Below are positions 18,653-27,236 of a DNA stretch of 40,228 nucleotides, one piece after another (positions within the stretch are counted from its first letter, which is position 1; each line of letters opens with the position of its first letter). The position numbers and the translations under genes are program-made. Source of the DNA: an uncultured Opitutia bacterium. GTDB lineage: Bacteria > Verrucomicrobiota > Verrucomicrobiia > Opitutales > UBA953. The notes under the pieces are model-generated. The model was given only the letters and a program-made list of their open reading frames with translations, did no database searches and was not told where the DNA came from. The stretch is from the NCBI GenBank assembly GCA_903850885.1, contig CAINMU010000058.1, forward strand, positions 1-40,228. Reading direction: 5' to 3'.

Positions 18653-19732
18653 TCAGAGGTTAATCGTACGACCTTCGCGGAAAGATTGGTCCGCGGCTGC
18701 GACGATACGCATCGAATTAACGGCATCATCCATGTGCGCGGTCAAATCAAGGTCTTCGCGGATGGCTTTTTCGAAATACGCCTGCTCGCGTTCGCATAAC
18801 CCGTCGTGCCCGGGATCAGCCTCGGTCGGGACGATTTCGTCGGGCTTGGTGAATTTGCCATCCGGACCGAGCTGCGAAGAGTGCACCTTCAAAGCCTGGG
18901 CGGCGGAGTGTGAATCGACGTCGGCGGAATTGCCGGCCTGCGAGGCCTTACCGGCGACAATGGAGACGCACCCTTTCGGGCCGATAACATCTTTCACGAA
19001 GAAGGCCTCCTCGGACATCATCGGACCCCAACCGGCTTCATACCAGCCCACGGAGCCATCGGCGAAGGTCACCTGCAGGTGACCGTAATTGATCTGACCA
19101 GCGGGCATGTCTTCCGTCAGACGCGCACCGATACCCGAGACGCGCACCGGGCGGCTACCCGTCATCAGACACATGACATCGACATAGTGTACGCCGCAAT
19201 CGACCACGGGGCTGCACGTCTGAAGCAAAGCCCGATGCGTCTTCCACATGTCACCGTAGCTTTGCTGATTGAGGTTCATGCGCATCACCAAAGGTTTACC
19301 TAAAGTCTGCACCGTCTTGATGAATTGGGTCCAAGCCGGGTGATGCCGTAGAATATAACCGATGACCACCTTACGCTTCACTTCCTTGGCTTTGGCGACG
19401 ATTTGCTCGGCTTCCGCAACGGTGACGGCGAGCGGCTTCTCGACAAAAACGTGGCAACCGGCCGCAAGCGCGGCGACCGCGTATTCGGCATGCGTGTCGG
19501 GGTAGCTTGAAATGGAAACGGCGTCCGGCTTGGTCGCCTGGAGGGCGACATGGAAATCACCGAACTCCGCATACCCTCCACCCAGTTCGGCATTAAGTTT
19601 AGCCCGCGAATCAGCGGAGCGGGTAACCAAGCCGCAAATTTGAAACCCCGGAAGCTTGTGGTAAGCGAGGGCATGGGAACGACCCATGTGGCCAGCTCCG
19701 ACGCAAAGAACACGGATGGGTGAAAGGCTCAT
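18653..19732 (-). CDS. Gfo/Idh/MocA family NAD(P)-dependent oxidoreductase
   Basis: A sugar or inositol-type dehydrogenase of unknown substrate. The 359-residue product has an N-terminal Rossmann fold with GAGHMG at 12-17 and the family EKP motif at 98-100 (HVFVEKPLAV), where the lysine is part of the active site. The C-terminal half carries GVHYVDVMCLMTG, the family histidine region used in catalysis. Length is typical. It sits between the sulfatase and gluconokinase genes on the same strand, with 6 bp to gntK, which suggests a role in processing a sugar released by the sulfatase. The start ATG has no clear Shine-Dalgarno. The precise reaction cannot be assigned. Confidence 0.88.
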   Translation of the reverse strand: MSLSPIRVLCVGAGHMGRSHALAYHKLPGFQICGLVTRSADSRAKLNAELGGGYAEFGDFHVALQATKPDAVSISSYPDTHAEYAVAALAAGCHVFVEKPLAVTVAEAEQIVAKAKEVKRKVVIGYILRHHPAWTQFIKTVQTLGKPLVMRMNLNQQSYGDMWKTHRALLQTCSPVVDCGVHYVDVMCLMTGSRPVRVSGIGARLTEDMPAGQINYGHLQVTFADGSVGWYEAGWGPMMSEEAFFVKDVIGPKGCVSIVAGKASQAGNSADVDSHSAAQALKVHSSQLGPDGKFTKPDEIVPTEADPGHDGLCEREQAYFEKAIREDLDLTAHMDDAVNSMRIVAAADQSFREGRTINL

Positions 19733-19757
19733 CGAAGCACCAGCATCACCCTTCCCC

Positions 19758-19777
19758 CTCCCGCTTCAAGCCGGGAG
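19758..19777 (-). other. hairpin between the sulfatase and oxidoreductase genes
   Basis: CTCCCG and CGGGAG can form a 6-bp stem with an 8-base loop in the 74-bp spacer. In the direction of transcription (minus) no U-tract follows, so an RNA-processing or attenuating structure between the two genes is more likely than a full terminator. Confidence 0.35.
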
Positions 19778-19806
19778 AGTTTTCGCATCAAAAATTATTC
19801 GACCGA

Positions 19807-21378
19807 TTAAAGCGGTAAAGGCTGGGCAACGCCCTTGGCCCGCTGCACCTCGAGTAAGGCTTTGAGTCGGGCCACGATTTCAGGGTGATCATGGGCGACG
19901 TTGTTGCGCTCACCGGGATCACTCTGAAGATCAAATAAACGCGGACCAACTTGGTCGCGGGTATCGTTAGCCTGTTCGGACTCGGAACCAAGCAAAGCGA
20001 CGACGGGACCCTGAGCCTTCTTGCCTTTACCGGCAGCGCCGCCTCCAGAGATGTACTTCCAGCGAGCGTCACGGATCGAAAGCAAGGTGCCCTGCGTGCT
20101 GGATATGAGCGTCTCGCGGCCGGCGCCGCCCGTGAGAGCTGCGGACGTATCGACGGAGTCTAGGTTGAGGAAATCGGCGGGGTCGCCACCCGCGACCTTG
20201 GTGAAGACAGCCGGCAGGTCGACCTGTGAAATCAGCGCCTCGGAGACCTTCCCAACCGGAGTGTGCCCAGGCCAGCGAGCGATGAAGCCGACGCGGGTGC
20301 CACCTTCAAGGATGCTGTATTTGCCCCCGCGGAAAGGTCCGGCGGGTGTATGACCAGCCTGCTTGTTCAGTTCGACGGCCTTGTCCTTGTAGCCATCGTC
20401 GAGCACGGGGCCATTATCGGAAGAATAGATCACCAGCGTATTCTCGGCGAGACCGTGCTTATCGAGCTCGGCGAGAATGCGACCAGCCTGATCATCGAAT
20501 GCTACCACGGCATCGCCGCGCGGGCCCAGCGGCGTCTTACCGGCGTAGCGCGGATTGTGGACGCGCGGCACATGGTTCTCATGCGAAGCATAGTAGAGGA
20601 AGAAAGGCTTATCCTTGTTGCGCTCGATGAAGCCGCAGGCCTTTTCGGCAAAAGTATCACCCATCGTCTCGTCGTTCCAAATCGCGGACTTACCACCTTT
20701 CATCCAGCCAATGCGGCCGACGCCATTGACGAGTGCCATATTGTGGCCATGCGACCAATCCATCTTCAGCTTCGCGCGTTCGGCATCGGTGGTCAGATCA
20801 GGATTACCAGGGTAGGCTTGCTTGTAACTGACTTCGATCGGATCTTTAGGATCGAGGCCGACGACAGAACCATCCTCCACAAAAACCGTCGGCACGCGGT
20901 CGCCGGTGGCGGCCATGATAAAAGAGTAAGTGAAGCCGATCTGATTAGGCGACGGGTCGATCTTCTTATTCCAATCCACCTCGCTAGAGCCGAGGCCGAG
21001 GTGCCACTTACCGACGACGCCGGTCGCATAACCCAACTTAGCGAGGCTGGCGGCCATTGTCGGCCGGCCGGGCTTAATGATGAGGCGGGCGTCACCAGGC
21101 AGGACACCGGTCCCTTCGCGGCGCCAGGCGTATTCGCCGGTCAGCAGGGAATAACGGGAAGGCGTGCAAGTCGCGGAAGTGCAATAACCAGCGGTGAAGC
21201 GCGTGCCCTGCGACGCAAGCTTATCGAGGTTCGGGGTCGGGATGACCTTTGAGCCGTAGCAACCGAGATCACCCCAACCGATATCATCCGAATAGAGCAG
21301 GACAATGTTGGGCGGGCGCTTATCCGCCGCGAAGGCCGAGAGGACGAAGGAAAGGGCAACTAGGGTCAAGTGACGCAT
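19807..21378 (-). CDS. secreted formylglycine-dependent sulfatase (arylsulfatase family)
   Basis: Hydrolyses sulfate esters, most likely from sulfated polysaccharides. The product has a signal peptide (HLTLVALSFVLSAFA), metal ligands DD at about 31-32 (YSDDIGWGDLG) and the sulfatase signature CTPSR starting at C71, where the cysteine is converted to formylglycine. Further family segments are GVVGKWHLG, the SSDNGP metal site and GPFRGGKYSILEGGTRVGF. I prefer the start at 21378 because AGGAG ends 6 bases before it; the in-frame ATG at 21384 directly abuts that sequence and would add two residues. This is the best Shine-Dalgarno I noticed in the window. It probably heads an operon with the oxidoreductase and gluconokinase genes. 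A formylglycine-generating enzyme must be encoded elsewhere. The substrate is unknown. Confidence 0.92.
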   Translation of the reverse strand: MRHLTLVALSFVLSAFAADKRPPNIVLLYSDDIGWGDLGCYGSKVIPTPNLDKLASQGTRFTAGYCTSATCTPSRYSLLTGEYAWRREGTGVLPGDARLIIKPGRPTMAASLAKLGYATGVVGKWHLGLGSSEVDWNKKIDPSPNQIGFTYSFIMAATGDRVPTVFVEDGSVVGLDPKDPIEVSYKQAYPGNPDLTTDAERAKLKMDWSHGHNMALVNGVGRIGWMKGGKSAIWNDETMGDTFAEKACGFIERNKDKPFFLYYASHENHVPRVHNPRYAGKTPLGPRGDAVVAFDDQAGRILAELDKHGLAENTLVIYSSDNGPVLDDGYKDKAVELNKQAGHTPAGPFRGGKYSILEGGTRVGFIARWPGHTPVGKVSEALISQVDLPAVFTKVAGGDPADFLNLDSVDTSAALTGGAGRETLISSTQGTLLSIRDARWKYISGGGAAGKGKKAQGPVVALLGSESEQANDTRDQVGPRLFDLQSDPGERNNVAHDHPEIVARLKALLEVQRAKGVAQPLPL

Positions 21379-21384
21379 GCGCAT

Positions 21385-21389
21385 CTCCT
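21385..21389 (-). promoter_or_regulatory. Shine-Dalgarno sequence deciding the sulfatase start
   Basis: AGGAG on the minus strand with a 6-base spacer to the ATG at 21378 and zero spacing to the ATG at 21384. It is notable because nearly all other genes here lack such a sequence. Confidence 0.55.
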
Positions 21390-21480
21390 AGGGCGACGGC
21401 GGCAGGAAATAAAGCCAAGAGTGCTCGACCGCACCCCTTGCTTGCCAAGCCAGCCTTTGAACCTCAATCATAAGGTAAGC

Positions 21481-22335
21481 ATGCGTTTCGCTAAATACCA
21501 CGCCCTCGGCAATGATTACCTCGTCCTTGAGCCCAAGGATTGCCCGACCCTTTTCTCTCCCGAAGCTATCCGTAAGGTCTGCCATCGACACTACGGCCTT
21601 GGCTCCGACGGTATCCTCTTCGGACCAATCGACCGAGCGGATGGTACCTTCGGCCTTCGCATCTTGAATCCGGACGGCTCCGAAGCTGAAAAATCCGGTA
21701 ACGGTATCCGCATTTTTTGTCGTCACCTCCTCGAAACCAAACGCATTCAAGAAGGCGAAGAATTTAAGCTTCACACCCTCGGCGGCGTCGTACGTTGCTC
21801 GGTCTTCGAAGGCGGCCAACGCATCCGGGTCGAAATGGGCAAGGTCTCTTTCCGCGCTCCAGTCATCCCGCACATCGGACCCGACCGTGAAGTCCTCGGC
21901 GAAGAAATCACCGTGTCGGGTAAGACCTTCAAGTATTGGGCCGCCACCGTGGGCAACCCCCATTGCGTCATCCCCGTCGACACCCTTAACGCCGAGCTCG
22001 CCAAAACCTATGGCCCGGGACTCGAAGTGCATGCTAACTTTCCCAATCGAACTAACGTGCAATTTATGAAGGTCTTGGATCGCAAAAATATCCAGATCGA
22101 GATCTGGGAACGCGGTGCCGGCTATACTCTCGCTTCGGGCTCTTCCTCCTCCGCCTGTGCCGCCGTTGCCCGTAAAATGGGCCTAGTTGACCCTGATTTG
22201 ACGGTTAATATGCCCGGAGGCAAAATTGTGATTGGCATCGGGGATGATTATTCCATCGTGATGACAGGTCCGACGACCCCTGTGGGCATCTTTGAGATGC
22301 ACCCCGGAGTTCCGGACCAAGACATCGCTGTTTAA
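21481..22335 (+). CDS. dapF: diaminopimelate epimerase family protein with both catalytic cysteines replaced by serine
   Basis: DapF interconverts LL- and meso-diaminopimelate for lysine and peptidoglycan synthesis, using two active-site cysteines. The 284-residue product starts MRFAKYHALGNDYLVL and keeps the family architecture: NPDGSE (63-68), SGNGIR (72-77), GNPHCV (158-163), NRTNVQF (189-195) and ERGAGYTLASGS (210-221). However the usual CGNG cysteine is S72 and the usual ACGTG cysteine is S219. Similar serine variants labelled DapF are, from memory, found in other phyla, so this is probably a subfamily and not damage. Whether it epimerises diaminopimelate is uncertain; C80 and C226 lie nearby. 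The ATG at 21481 fits the conserved start; an upstream in-frame start at 21370 would overlap the divergent sulfatase. Confidence 0.8.
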   Translation: MRFAKYHALGNDYLVLEPKDCPTLFSPEAIRKVCHRHYGLGSDGILFGPIDRADGTFGLRILNPDGSEAEKSGNGIRIFCRHLLETKRIQEGEEFKLHTLGGVVRCSVFEGGQRIRVEMGKVSFRAPVIPHIGPDREVLGEEITVSGKTFKYWAATVGNPHCVIPVDTLNAELAKTYGPGLEVHANFPNRTNVQFMKVLDRKNIQIEIWERGAGYTLASGSSSSACAAVARKMGLVDPDLTVNMPGGKIVIGIGDDYSIVMTGPTTPVGIFEMHPGVPDQDIAV

Positions 22336-22368
22336 GGCGAGAAGTCTTCCCCTAGTCAGTTTTCCATT

Positions 22369-22390
22369 GGCACGCCGTTTTGGCAGTGCC
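22369..22390 (+). other. hairpin in the dapF to SNF2 helicase spacer
   Basis: GGCACGCC and GGC-A-GTGCC pair (one bulged A) around GTTTT, 33 bases after the dapF stop and 21 before the helicase start. No U-tract follows; it may slow or process the transcript between the two genes. Confidence 0.3.
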
Positions 22391-22411
22391 GTCCAACGTA
22401 CGACCCAACTC

Positions 22412-25336
22412 ATGGCGCCGCGCCAGCCGCTACCTAACATCTCTGAAGACGATTTAATCGATCTGGCAGGAGGAGCCACCGTGCTGCTCGCCAAGGGTCT
22501 GGTAGCCAAAGGTAAGGTCAAGAAAGCCCATTGGACCGCCCCCGTCGTCGAAGCCTTGGTCGACGATGGCACCGAATCCCGCGAAGCCCGCTGGAACCTG
22601 CGTTCGATTACTTTCCAACGCAATGAGTGCGGCTGCAGCGTCTCCCTTCTCCAACGCAAACTTTGCGTCCACTCCGTCGCCGCCTACATCTCTCTGGCGA
22701 TTAAGGAAGGTTACTTCAAGGGCGACGAAACGCCAGCCAAGCCCAGCCCCGTCGCGCTCAAGGAGACCAAAGGAGATAAGATAGATAAAAAATCTGAGAC
22801 GTTAAAAGAGCCGGATGCCGCCCAAGCCGGGCCGCGTCTCAAATCCATCACGCTCTCCCATACGCGCGGGACGCCAATCGAGGTGCGCTTCATCATTCCG
22901 CCCAACATCACCACGGCGGCGCAACGCGATGAAATCATCTGCCGCCTCGAACTGCGGGTTGATGACGTGCAAGTCGCCCCAGAAAATCTCGACCGCAGCA
23001 AAGCCTGGACCATGGAACCCGACACGGTGTTCTTCTTGGCGATCTTGGAAAATCTCTGCCACGGCAAACTTCAAGGGATCCTCCCCCTGACCCGTCGCCA
23101 CTTACGCCAACTGCTTTCCGTCGGCAAAGGCCTCACGGTCTTCCGGATGGCTAATGCGCCCGAAACCCCCTTGAAATGGAACGGTGATAATCTCGAGAAA
23201 GTACACGAACACCTCGACGAGCCTGAATCCACGCCCCAAACGACCGCTTCCGGCGATCCGGTCGAAGACAATAACGACGAACAGGAAGTACGTTCCCAAG
23301 ATAGCGGCCGCGATGACCGACCTTGGGTCGATGGTTCGATGAAATGGCTGCGTATCCGCCTGCCCCAACAATCTTCCGGCCCGGTCGCCGAACTCCGCGA
23401 CGTGCTTTCGCGTAGCGGTTTCACCCTCGAGACGACGACGCGTGAATGGTACCTCGCGGGCACGATCCAGGTCCTCAACTTTCTCGCCCGCCATCACAAG
23501 TTGCTCATCGAACAGAACGATGCGTACTTCACCCATAATCTTTCGCACTCCCTCCGTAACGTCGACTTAGCCAAGGCGAAATGCGATGCGGCCGAAGAAA
23601 AGGATGGCTTCCGTTTCGCCATCGGCATCGACCCCGAAGGCAAATCTTCCAAGGTCGTTCAAGAGGCCTTGGCCAGCGGCCGAATGTTCTTCTACACCGA
23701 TCGCGGTCCGCGTCTCATCACGCCCGAGCTGATGGATTCGATCCGTAACGCCCAACGCCGCATCACCGGTGAATCGAAACGGGACGTGGACTTGGATCTG
23801 AATCTCAAGATCGGCTACGCCGACCTCGCCAGCGCCGATGCCATCGCGGAAGAGCTTCAAGCCGCCTTCGCGCCGCCCGAAACCTGGAGCCAACGTTCTT
23901 CGGCGATCCGGAACCTATCCAAACTGCAGGCCGCCCCCGTGCGCGAAGAGCTCACGAAAATGCTGCGCCTTTACCAGCAGGTCGGCGTCGCTTGGCTCTG
24001 GCATATTCATAATAATTCCTTGGGCGGCCTGCTGGCCGATGAAATGGGCCTAGGTAAGACCGTCCAAGCTTTGGCGTTCATGGAAGCCCTCCGCGTCCAT
24101 CGCCCTGCCGACGGACCATGCCTCGTCGTCTGTCCGGCCTCCTTGGTCGAAAACTGGCGCCGCGAAGCCCGCCGCTTTACCCCCAGCCTCAAAGTCCTCG
24201 CCCACCACGGCCAATCCCGCATCACCTCGCAGGACTATCTGAAGAAGTTTGATTTGGTCATCACTTCCTATGGTACCTTGGCCCGCGACATCGGCTCTTT
24301 CGCCCTGATCACCTGGGGCGCCGCCGTCTGCGACGAAGGTCAGAACATCAAGAATGCCCGAGCCCAAGCTGCCAAGGCCGTCAAGCAACTGATCGCCAAA
24401 GGGCGCTACATCCTCACGGGTACGCCGGTCGAAAACTCACTGGAAGACCTTCGCTCTCTCTTCGGCTTCTTGATGCCCGGCTACTTGCCCAAACCCGAGG
24501 AACGCCTGCTCGCTGACGATCGTAAATGGCACGATGATCGCCTGCTGCAAATGGCGGCCCCTTACATCCTGCGACGCTCCAAGCTCGCCGTGGCACCCGA
24601 ACTCCCGCCCAAGATCGAACAGATCGTCTATTGCGACTTCGAAGAAAACCAGTCCGCCATCTACGCACAGTTCCAAGAGTCGACGCGGAAAGAAATCTTC
24701 GAGATGGAAATGGGCGGTGCCAGCGAAGCCCGCATCCGCATGGCGGCCTTCAACCAGCTTCTTCGCTTACGCCAAATCTGCGCCGACCCCCGCATCCTCG
24801 ACCCTAAGCTCGAAGAAACCGATTCGGCCAAACTCCAGGCTTTCTTGGAACTAGTCGAAGAATCCAAAGATGCGAAACACCGCATGCTGGTCTTCTCCAC
24901 TTTCGTCACCGCTCTCCAACTAATCAAAAAGTCGCTCGAAGATCGCGGCATCCCCTACTGCTACCTCGATGGCTCCACTAAGGACCGCCAAGGCGTCTGC
25001 GATACGTTCAATTCCACGCCTTCCATCCCCGTCATGCTCATGTCGCTGAAGGCCGGAGGTACCGGCCTCAACCTGACCGGGGCTGATACTGTCGTCCATT
25101 TCGATCCTTGGTGGAATCCGGCCGCCGAAGCCCAAGCCACCGACCGTGCCCACCGCATCGGCCAGACCCGCACCGTCACAAGCATCAAACTTATCGCCTC
25201 CGGCACCATCGAAGAACGGGTCATGGAACTCCAAAAGACCAAGTCTGAGATGTTGCGTAAGCTCCTGACCGAATCAGACTCGGTTTCGTCTGCGATCAGC
25301 CTCGACGACATTAAAGCCCTACTCCTCAAGGACTGA
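22412..25336 (+). CDS. SWIM zinc-finger SNF2-family (DEAD/DEAH-like) helicase
   Basis: A bacterial SNF2/HepA-type DNA translocase of unknown cellular role, 974 residues from the chosen start. A SWIM-type zinc motif CxC(x9)CxH spans residues 73-87 (C73, C75, C85, H87). After a linker with an acidic region come the helicase motifs: motif I DEMGLGKT at about 543-550, Ia CPASLVENW, motif II DEGQ at about 641, motif III LTGTPVENS, and the C-terminal half with VFSTF, SLKAGGTGLNLTGAD and motif VI TDRAHRIGQ at about 910-918. The ATG at 22412 is preferred over an in-frame ATG at 22292, which would overlap dapF by 44 bp and add an atypical N-terminus. The tatC start lies 4 bp after the stop, suggesting an operon. 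Possible roles are transcription recycling or DNA repair. Confidence 0.92.
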   Translation: MAPRQPLPNISEDDLIDLAGGATVLLAKGLVAKGKVKKAHWTAPVVEALVDDGTESREARWNLRSITFQRNECGCSVSLLQRKLCVHSVAAYISLAIKEGYFKGDETPAKPSPVALKETKGDKIDKKSETLKEPDAAQAGPRLKSITLSHTRGTPIEVRFIIPPNITTAAQRDEIICRLELRVDDVQVAPENLDRSKAWTMEPDTVFFLAILENLCHGKLQGILPLTRRHLRQLLSVGKGLTVFRMANAPETPLKWNGDNLEKVHEHLDEPESTPQTTASGDPVEDNNDEQEVRSQDSGRDDRPWVDGSMKWLRIRLPQQSSGPVAELRDVLSRSGFTLETTTREWYLAGTIQVLNFLARHHKLLIEQNDAYFTHNLSHSLRNVDLAKAKCDAAEEKDGFRFAIGIDPEGKSSKVVQEALASGRMFFYTDRGPRLITPELMDSIRNAQRRITGESKRDVDLDLNLKIGYADLASADAIAEELQAAFAPPETWSQRSSAIRNLSKLQAAPVREELTKMLRLYQQVGVAWLWHIHNNSLGGLLADEMGLGKTVQALAFMEALRVHRPADGPCLVVCPASLVENWRREARRFTPSLKVLAHHGQSRITSQDYLKKFDLVITSYGTLARDIGSFALITWGAAVCDEGQNIKNARAQAAKAVKQLIAKGRYILTGTPVENSLEDLRSLFGFLMPGYLPKPEERLLADDRKWHDDRLLQMAAPYILRRSKLAVAPELPPKIEQIVYCDFEENQSAIYAQFQESTRKEIFEMEMGGASEARIRMAAFNQLLRLRQICADPRILDPKLEETDSAKLQAFLELVEESKDAKHRMLVFSTFVTALQLIKKSLEDRGIPYCYLDGSTKDRQGVCDTFNSTPSIPVMLMSLKAGGTGLNLTGADTVVHFDPWWNPAAEAQATDRAHRIGQTRTVTSIKLIASGTIEERVMELQKTKSEMLRKLLTESDSVSSAISLDDIKALLLKD

Positions 25337-25340
25337 CCCC

Positions 25341-26339
25341 ATGCTCGCCTCTCTTATTCGACGTAACAAGCCCCGGAGCGAGATGTCGTTCCTCGAGCAT
25401 CTGGACGACCTGCGTATCTCATTAATCAGAGTCATGGCCGTTTTCGCCGTCGGCATGCTCGGGGCGCTAATCTTTTACGATAAAGTCCCGGCCTTCCTGA
25501 GCATGCCGCTTGAGTGGGCTAAGCACCCGGAAACCTCTCCGATACACATGGTCCTGGGCGCCGCCGAACCCGGCCTTGCCGCCTTAGGAGAATTAAAAGA
25601 ATTTACGTTCATCGGCGTCTGGTCTGTCCTGATGTACGCCGCTTTCGGCGTCGGCATCGCCTTAGCTTCTCCGGTCTTCCTTTATGAAGTCGTCCGCTTT
25701 GTCGGACCCGCCCTCTCCGTCCGCGAAAAACGCGGGCTCATCCCTTTCTGTGTAGCCGCGCTTATCCTTTTCTTAGCGGGAGCCGCCTTGGCCTTCATTT
25801 GGCTCACGCCGATGTCAGTCCAGATTTGGCACCACTTTGCGACCGGGCTAAAAATGGAAGTCATCTGGCAAGCCTCCGATTATTACGGCTTTGTCATTAT
25901 GATGTCTTTGCTCACGGGGCTGACCTTCCAATTTCCGTTAGCGCTCATTATCTTGATGTGGCTCGAGTTGGTTCGGCCCAGCACCCTACTTCGCTCCTGG
26001 CGCGGCATGCTCTTTGGCATTCTAATCGTCGTGGCCGTCATCACCCCCATCGGTGAACCCATTTCGCTGGGCGTCCTGACTGGTATTCTTTTCGGATTCT
26101 ATCTGATCGCCGTGTCCATCGGCTCGGTGATTGTCCGTCGCAAACGTGTCGCCCGCGGGGATAAGCCCAACCCAGAGGACGACGATATCGACGACGACGA
26201 CGATCAAGATGATGATGACGACCGCCCTTCGCGTTACGATCGCCCTTCCACCCCCATCTCGCCTGCCGCCTCCACGGTAACCGCCAAACCTAAATCCACG
26301 CCACCTCCTGCCGAAGGCGATTTGAGTTCGCTCGACTAA
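25341..26339 (+). CDS. tatC: Sec-independent protein translocase TatC with acidic C-terminal tail
   Basis: TatC is the receptor for twin-arginine signal peptides in the inner membrane. The product shows the conserved first loop SFLEHLDDLR (residues about 16-25), six membrane segments and the P-loop-like TPIGEPISLG before the last helices. The C-terminal 67 residues (266-332) extend past the usual end and include EDDDIDDDDDQDDDDD at 279-294 followed by a Pro/Ser/Thr-rich stretch. Such a tail is not part of the canonical fold and should be cytoplasmic. No tatA or tatB gene is adjacent. The start is preceded by CCCC and lies 4 bp after the helicase stop. A client with a Tat signal (DUF1552) is encoded in the same window. 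Confidence 0.93.
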   Translation: MLASLIRRNKPRSEMSFLEHLDDLRISLIRVMAVFAVGMLGALIFYDKVPAFLSMPLEWAKHPETSPIHMVLGAAEPGLAALGELKEFTFIGVWSVLMYAAFGVGIALASPVFLYEVVRFVGPALSVREKRGLIPFCVAALILFLAGAALAFIWLTPMSVQIWHHFATGLKMEVIWQASDYYGFVIMMSLLTGLTFQFPLALIILMWLELVRPSTLLRSWRGMLFGILIVVAVITPIGEPISLGVLTGILFGFYLIAVSIGSVIVRRKRVARGDKPNPEDDDIDDDDDQDDDDDRPSRYDRPSTPISPAASTVTAKPKSTPPPAEGDLSSLD

Positions 26340-26348
26340 TTTATCCCC

Positions 26349-27176
26349 ATGATCACCCGGCTCCTCCTCCTCTTCGTTGCGTTCGGTCTCATGACCCACG
26401 CCTCCGCCCAGACGGCCGCACCTGCCGCCAAGAAAGCCGCCGAACCTACCAGCGAAACCGCTGCCCCGAAAGCCGACGAGGATGCCACTATCATCACGCC
26501 CTTCCGGCCAGCCCAATTGCCGACCGCCAAGGAAACGCATACCTTTCAGCTCGCGAAATTGAATAAGTTGCAAGCCACGGAAACCACCCGCGAACTGCAA
26601 CGGCTCTACTCCGCTTACGCCAATCAGAACATGGTCGACGGCTCGCCGGCTGGCTTCAGCAAAGCCTTGGGTTACATCGCAACAATTACCTACGTGGTCC
26701 ACCAAGACCTCGGCGATAACCGCTACTTCGTGAAAGCTTCTTGGCCGTCCGTCGGTTCGATCAAAGACGGCCTGCCGGCCGCTACCGATGCGTATTGCAT
26801 CCTGTTGCTGGACCACCCGGTCGCCGTCGGCAGTTCCGGTAAAGCCAACGGCATGCACGTGGGCATGGTCTCGATTCAATTCACAGCCAAATTCCCGCCC
26901 CTCGACGGCAAGCGTCTGACCATGCGCCGCGATGCCTTTGTGGAATGCACCCCGCTCGAAGACTCGCCCGCAGCCTTGCAGAAATTTGCCACTGAAATCC
27001 TGCAAGGGGCCAGCTATAGCGTCACGACGCTCGAGAAAATAACCTGTAAGACCTGTGGCGGACTGGGGTTCACCCGCGAAGCCCAAAAAGGGAAACTGGA
27101 AGATAAGCGTACCCCGTGCACCGAATGCGAAGGCGGTAAATCGGCCATCACGGTGGAGACCAAGTTTATCCCTTAG
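26349..27176 (+). CDS. secreted protein of unknown function with C-terminal DnaJ-like zinc finger motifs
   Basis: I do not recognise the family. The 275-residue product has a signal peptide (MITRLLLLFVAFGLMTHASA) followed by an Ala-rich linker and a globular middle with no known catalytic motif. At the C-terminus two half-sites CKTCGGLGF and CTECEGG, separated by about 20 residues, resemble the CxxCxGxG repeats of DnaJ-type zinc fingers. In an exported protein these could bind zinc or form disulfides. The start at 26349 is supported by the signal peptide and is directly preceded by CCCC; it lies 9 bp after the tatC stop, so it is likely co-transcribed with tatC. It lacks a twin-arginine motif. 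No function is assigned. Confidence 0.75.
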   Translation: MITRLLLLFVAFGLMTHASAQTAAPAAKKAAEPTSETAAPKADEDATIITPFRPAQLPTAKETHTFQLAKLNKLQATETTRELQRLYSAYANQNMVDGSPAGFSKALGYIATITYVVHQDLGDNRYFVKASWPSVGSIKDGLPAATDAYCILLLDHPVAVGSSGKANGMHVGMVSIQFTAKFPPLDGKRLTMRRDAFVECTPLEDSPAALQKFATEILQGASYSVTTLEKITCKTCGGLGFTREAQKGKLEDKRTPCTECEGGKSAITVETKFIP

Positions 27177-27236
27177 TTCGGGGTAAATCCCCTCATCCTC
27201 GCTTGCGACTTTTCGGTATTCATCACAATTTGTGCC

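Noticed and set aside
20263-21252. Long plus-strand reading frame (about 329 codons) opposite the sulfatase
   Set aside because: It is antisense to a well-conserved sulfatase and shows no recognisable domain; high GC content makes long antisense frames common.
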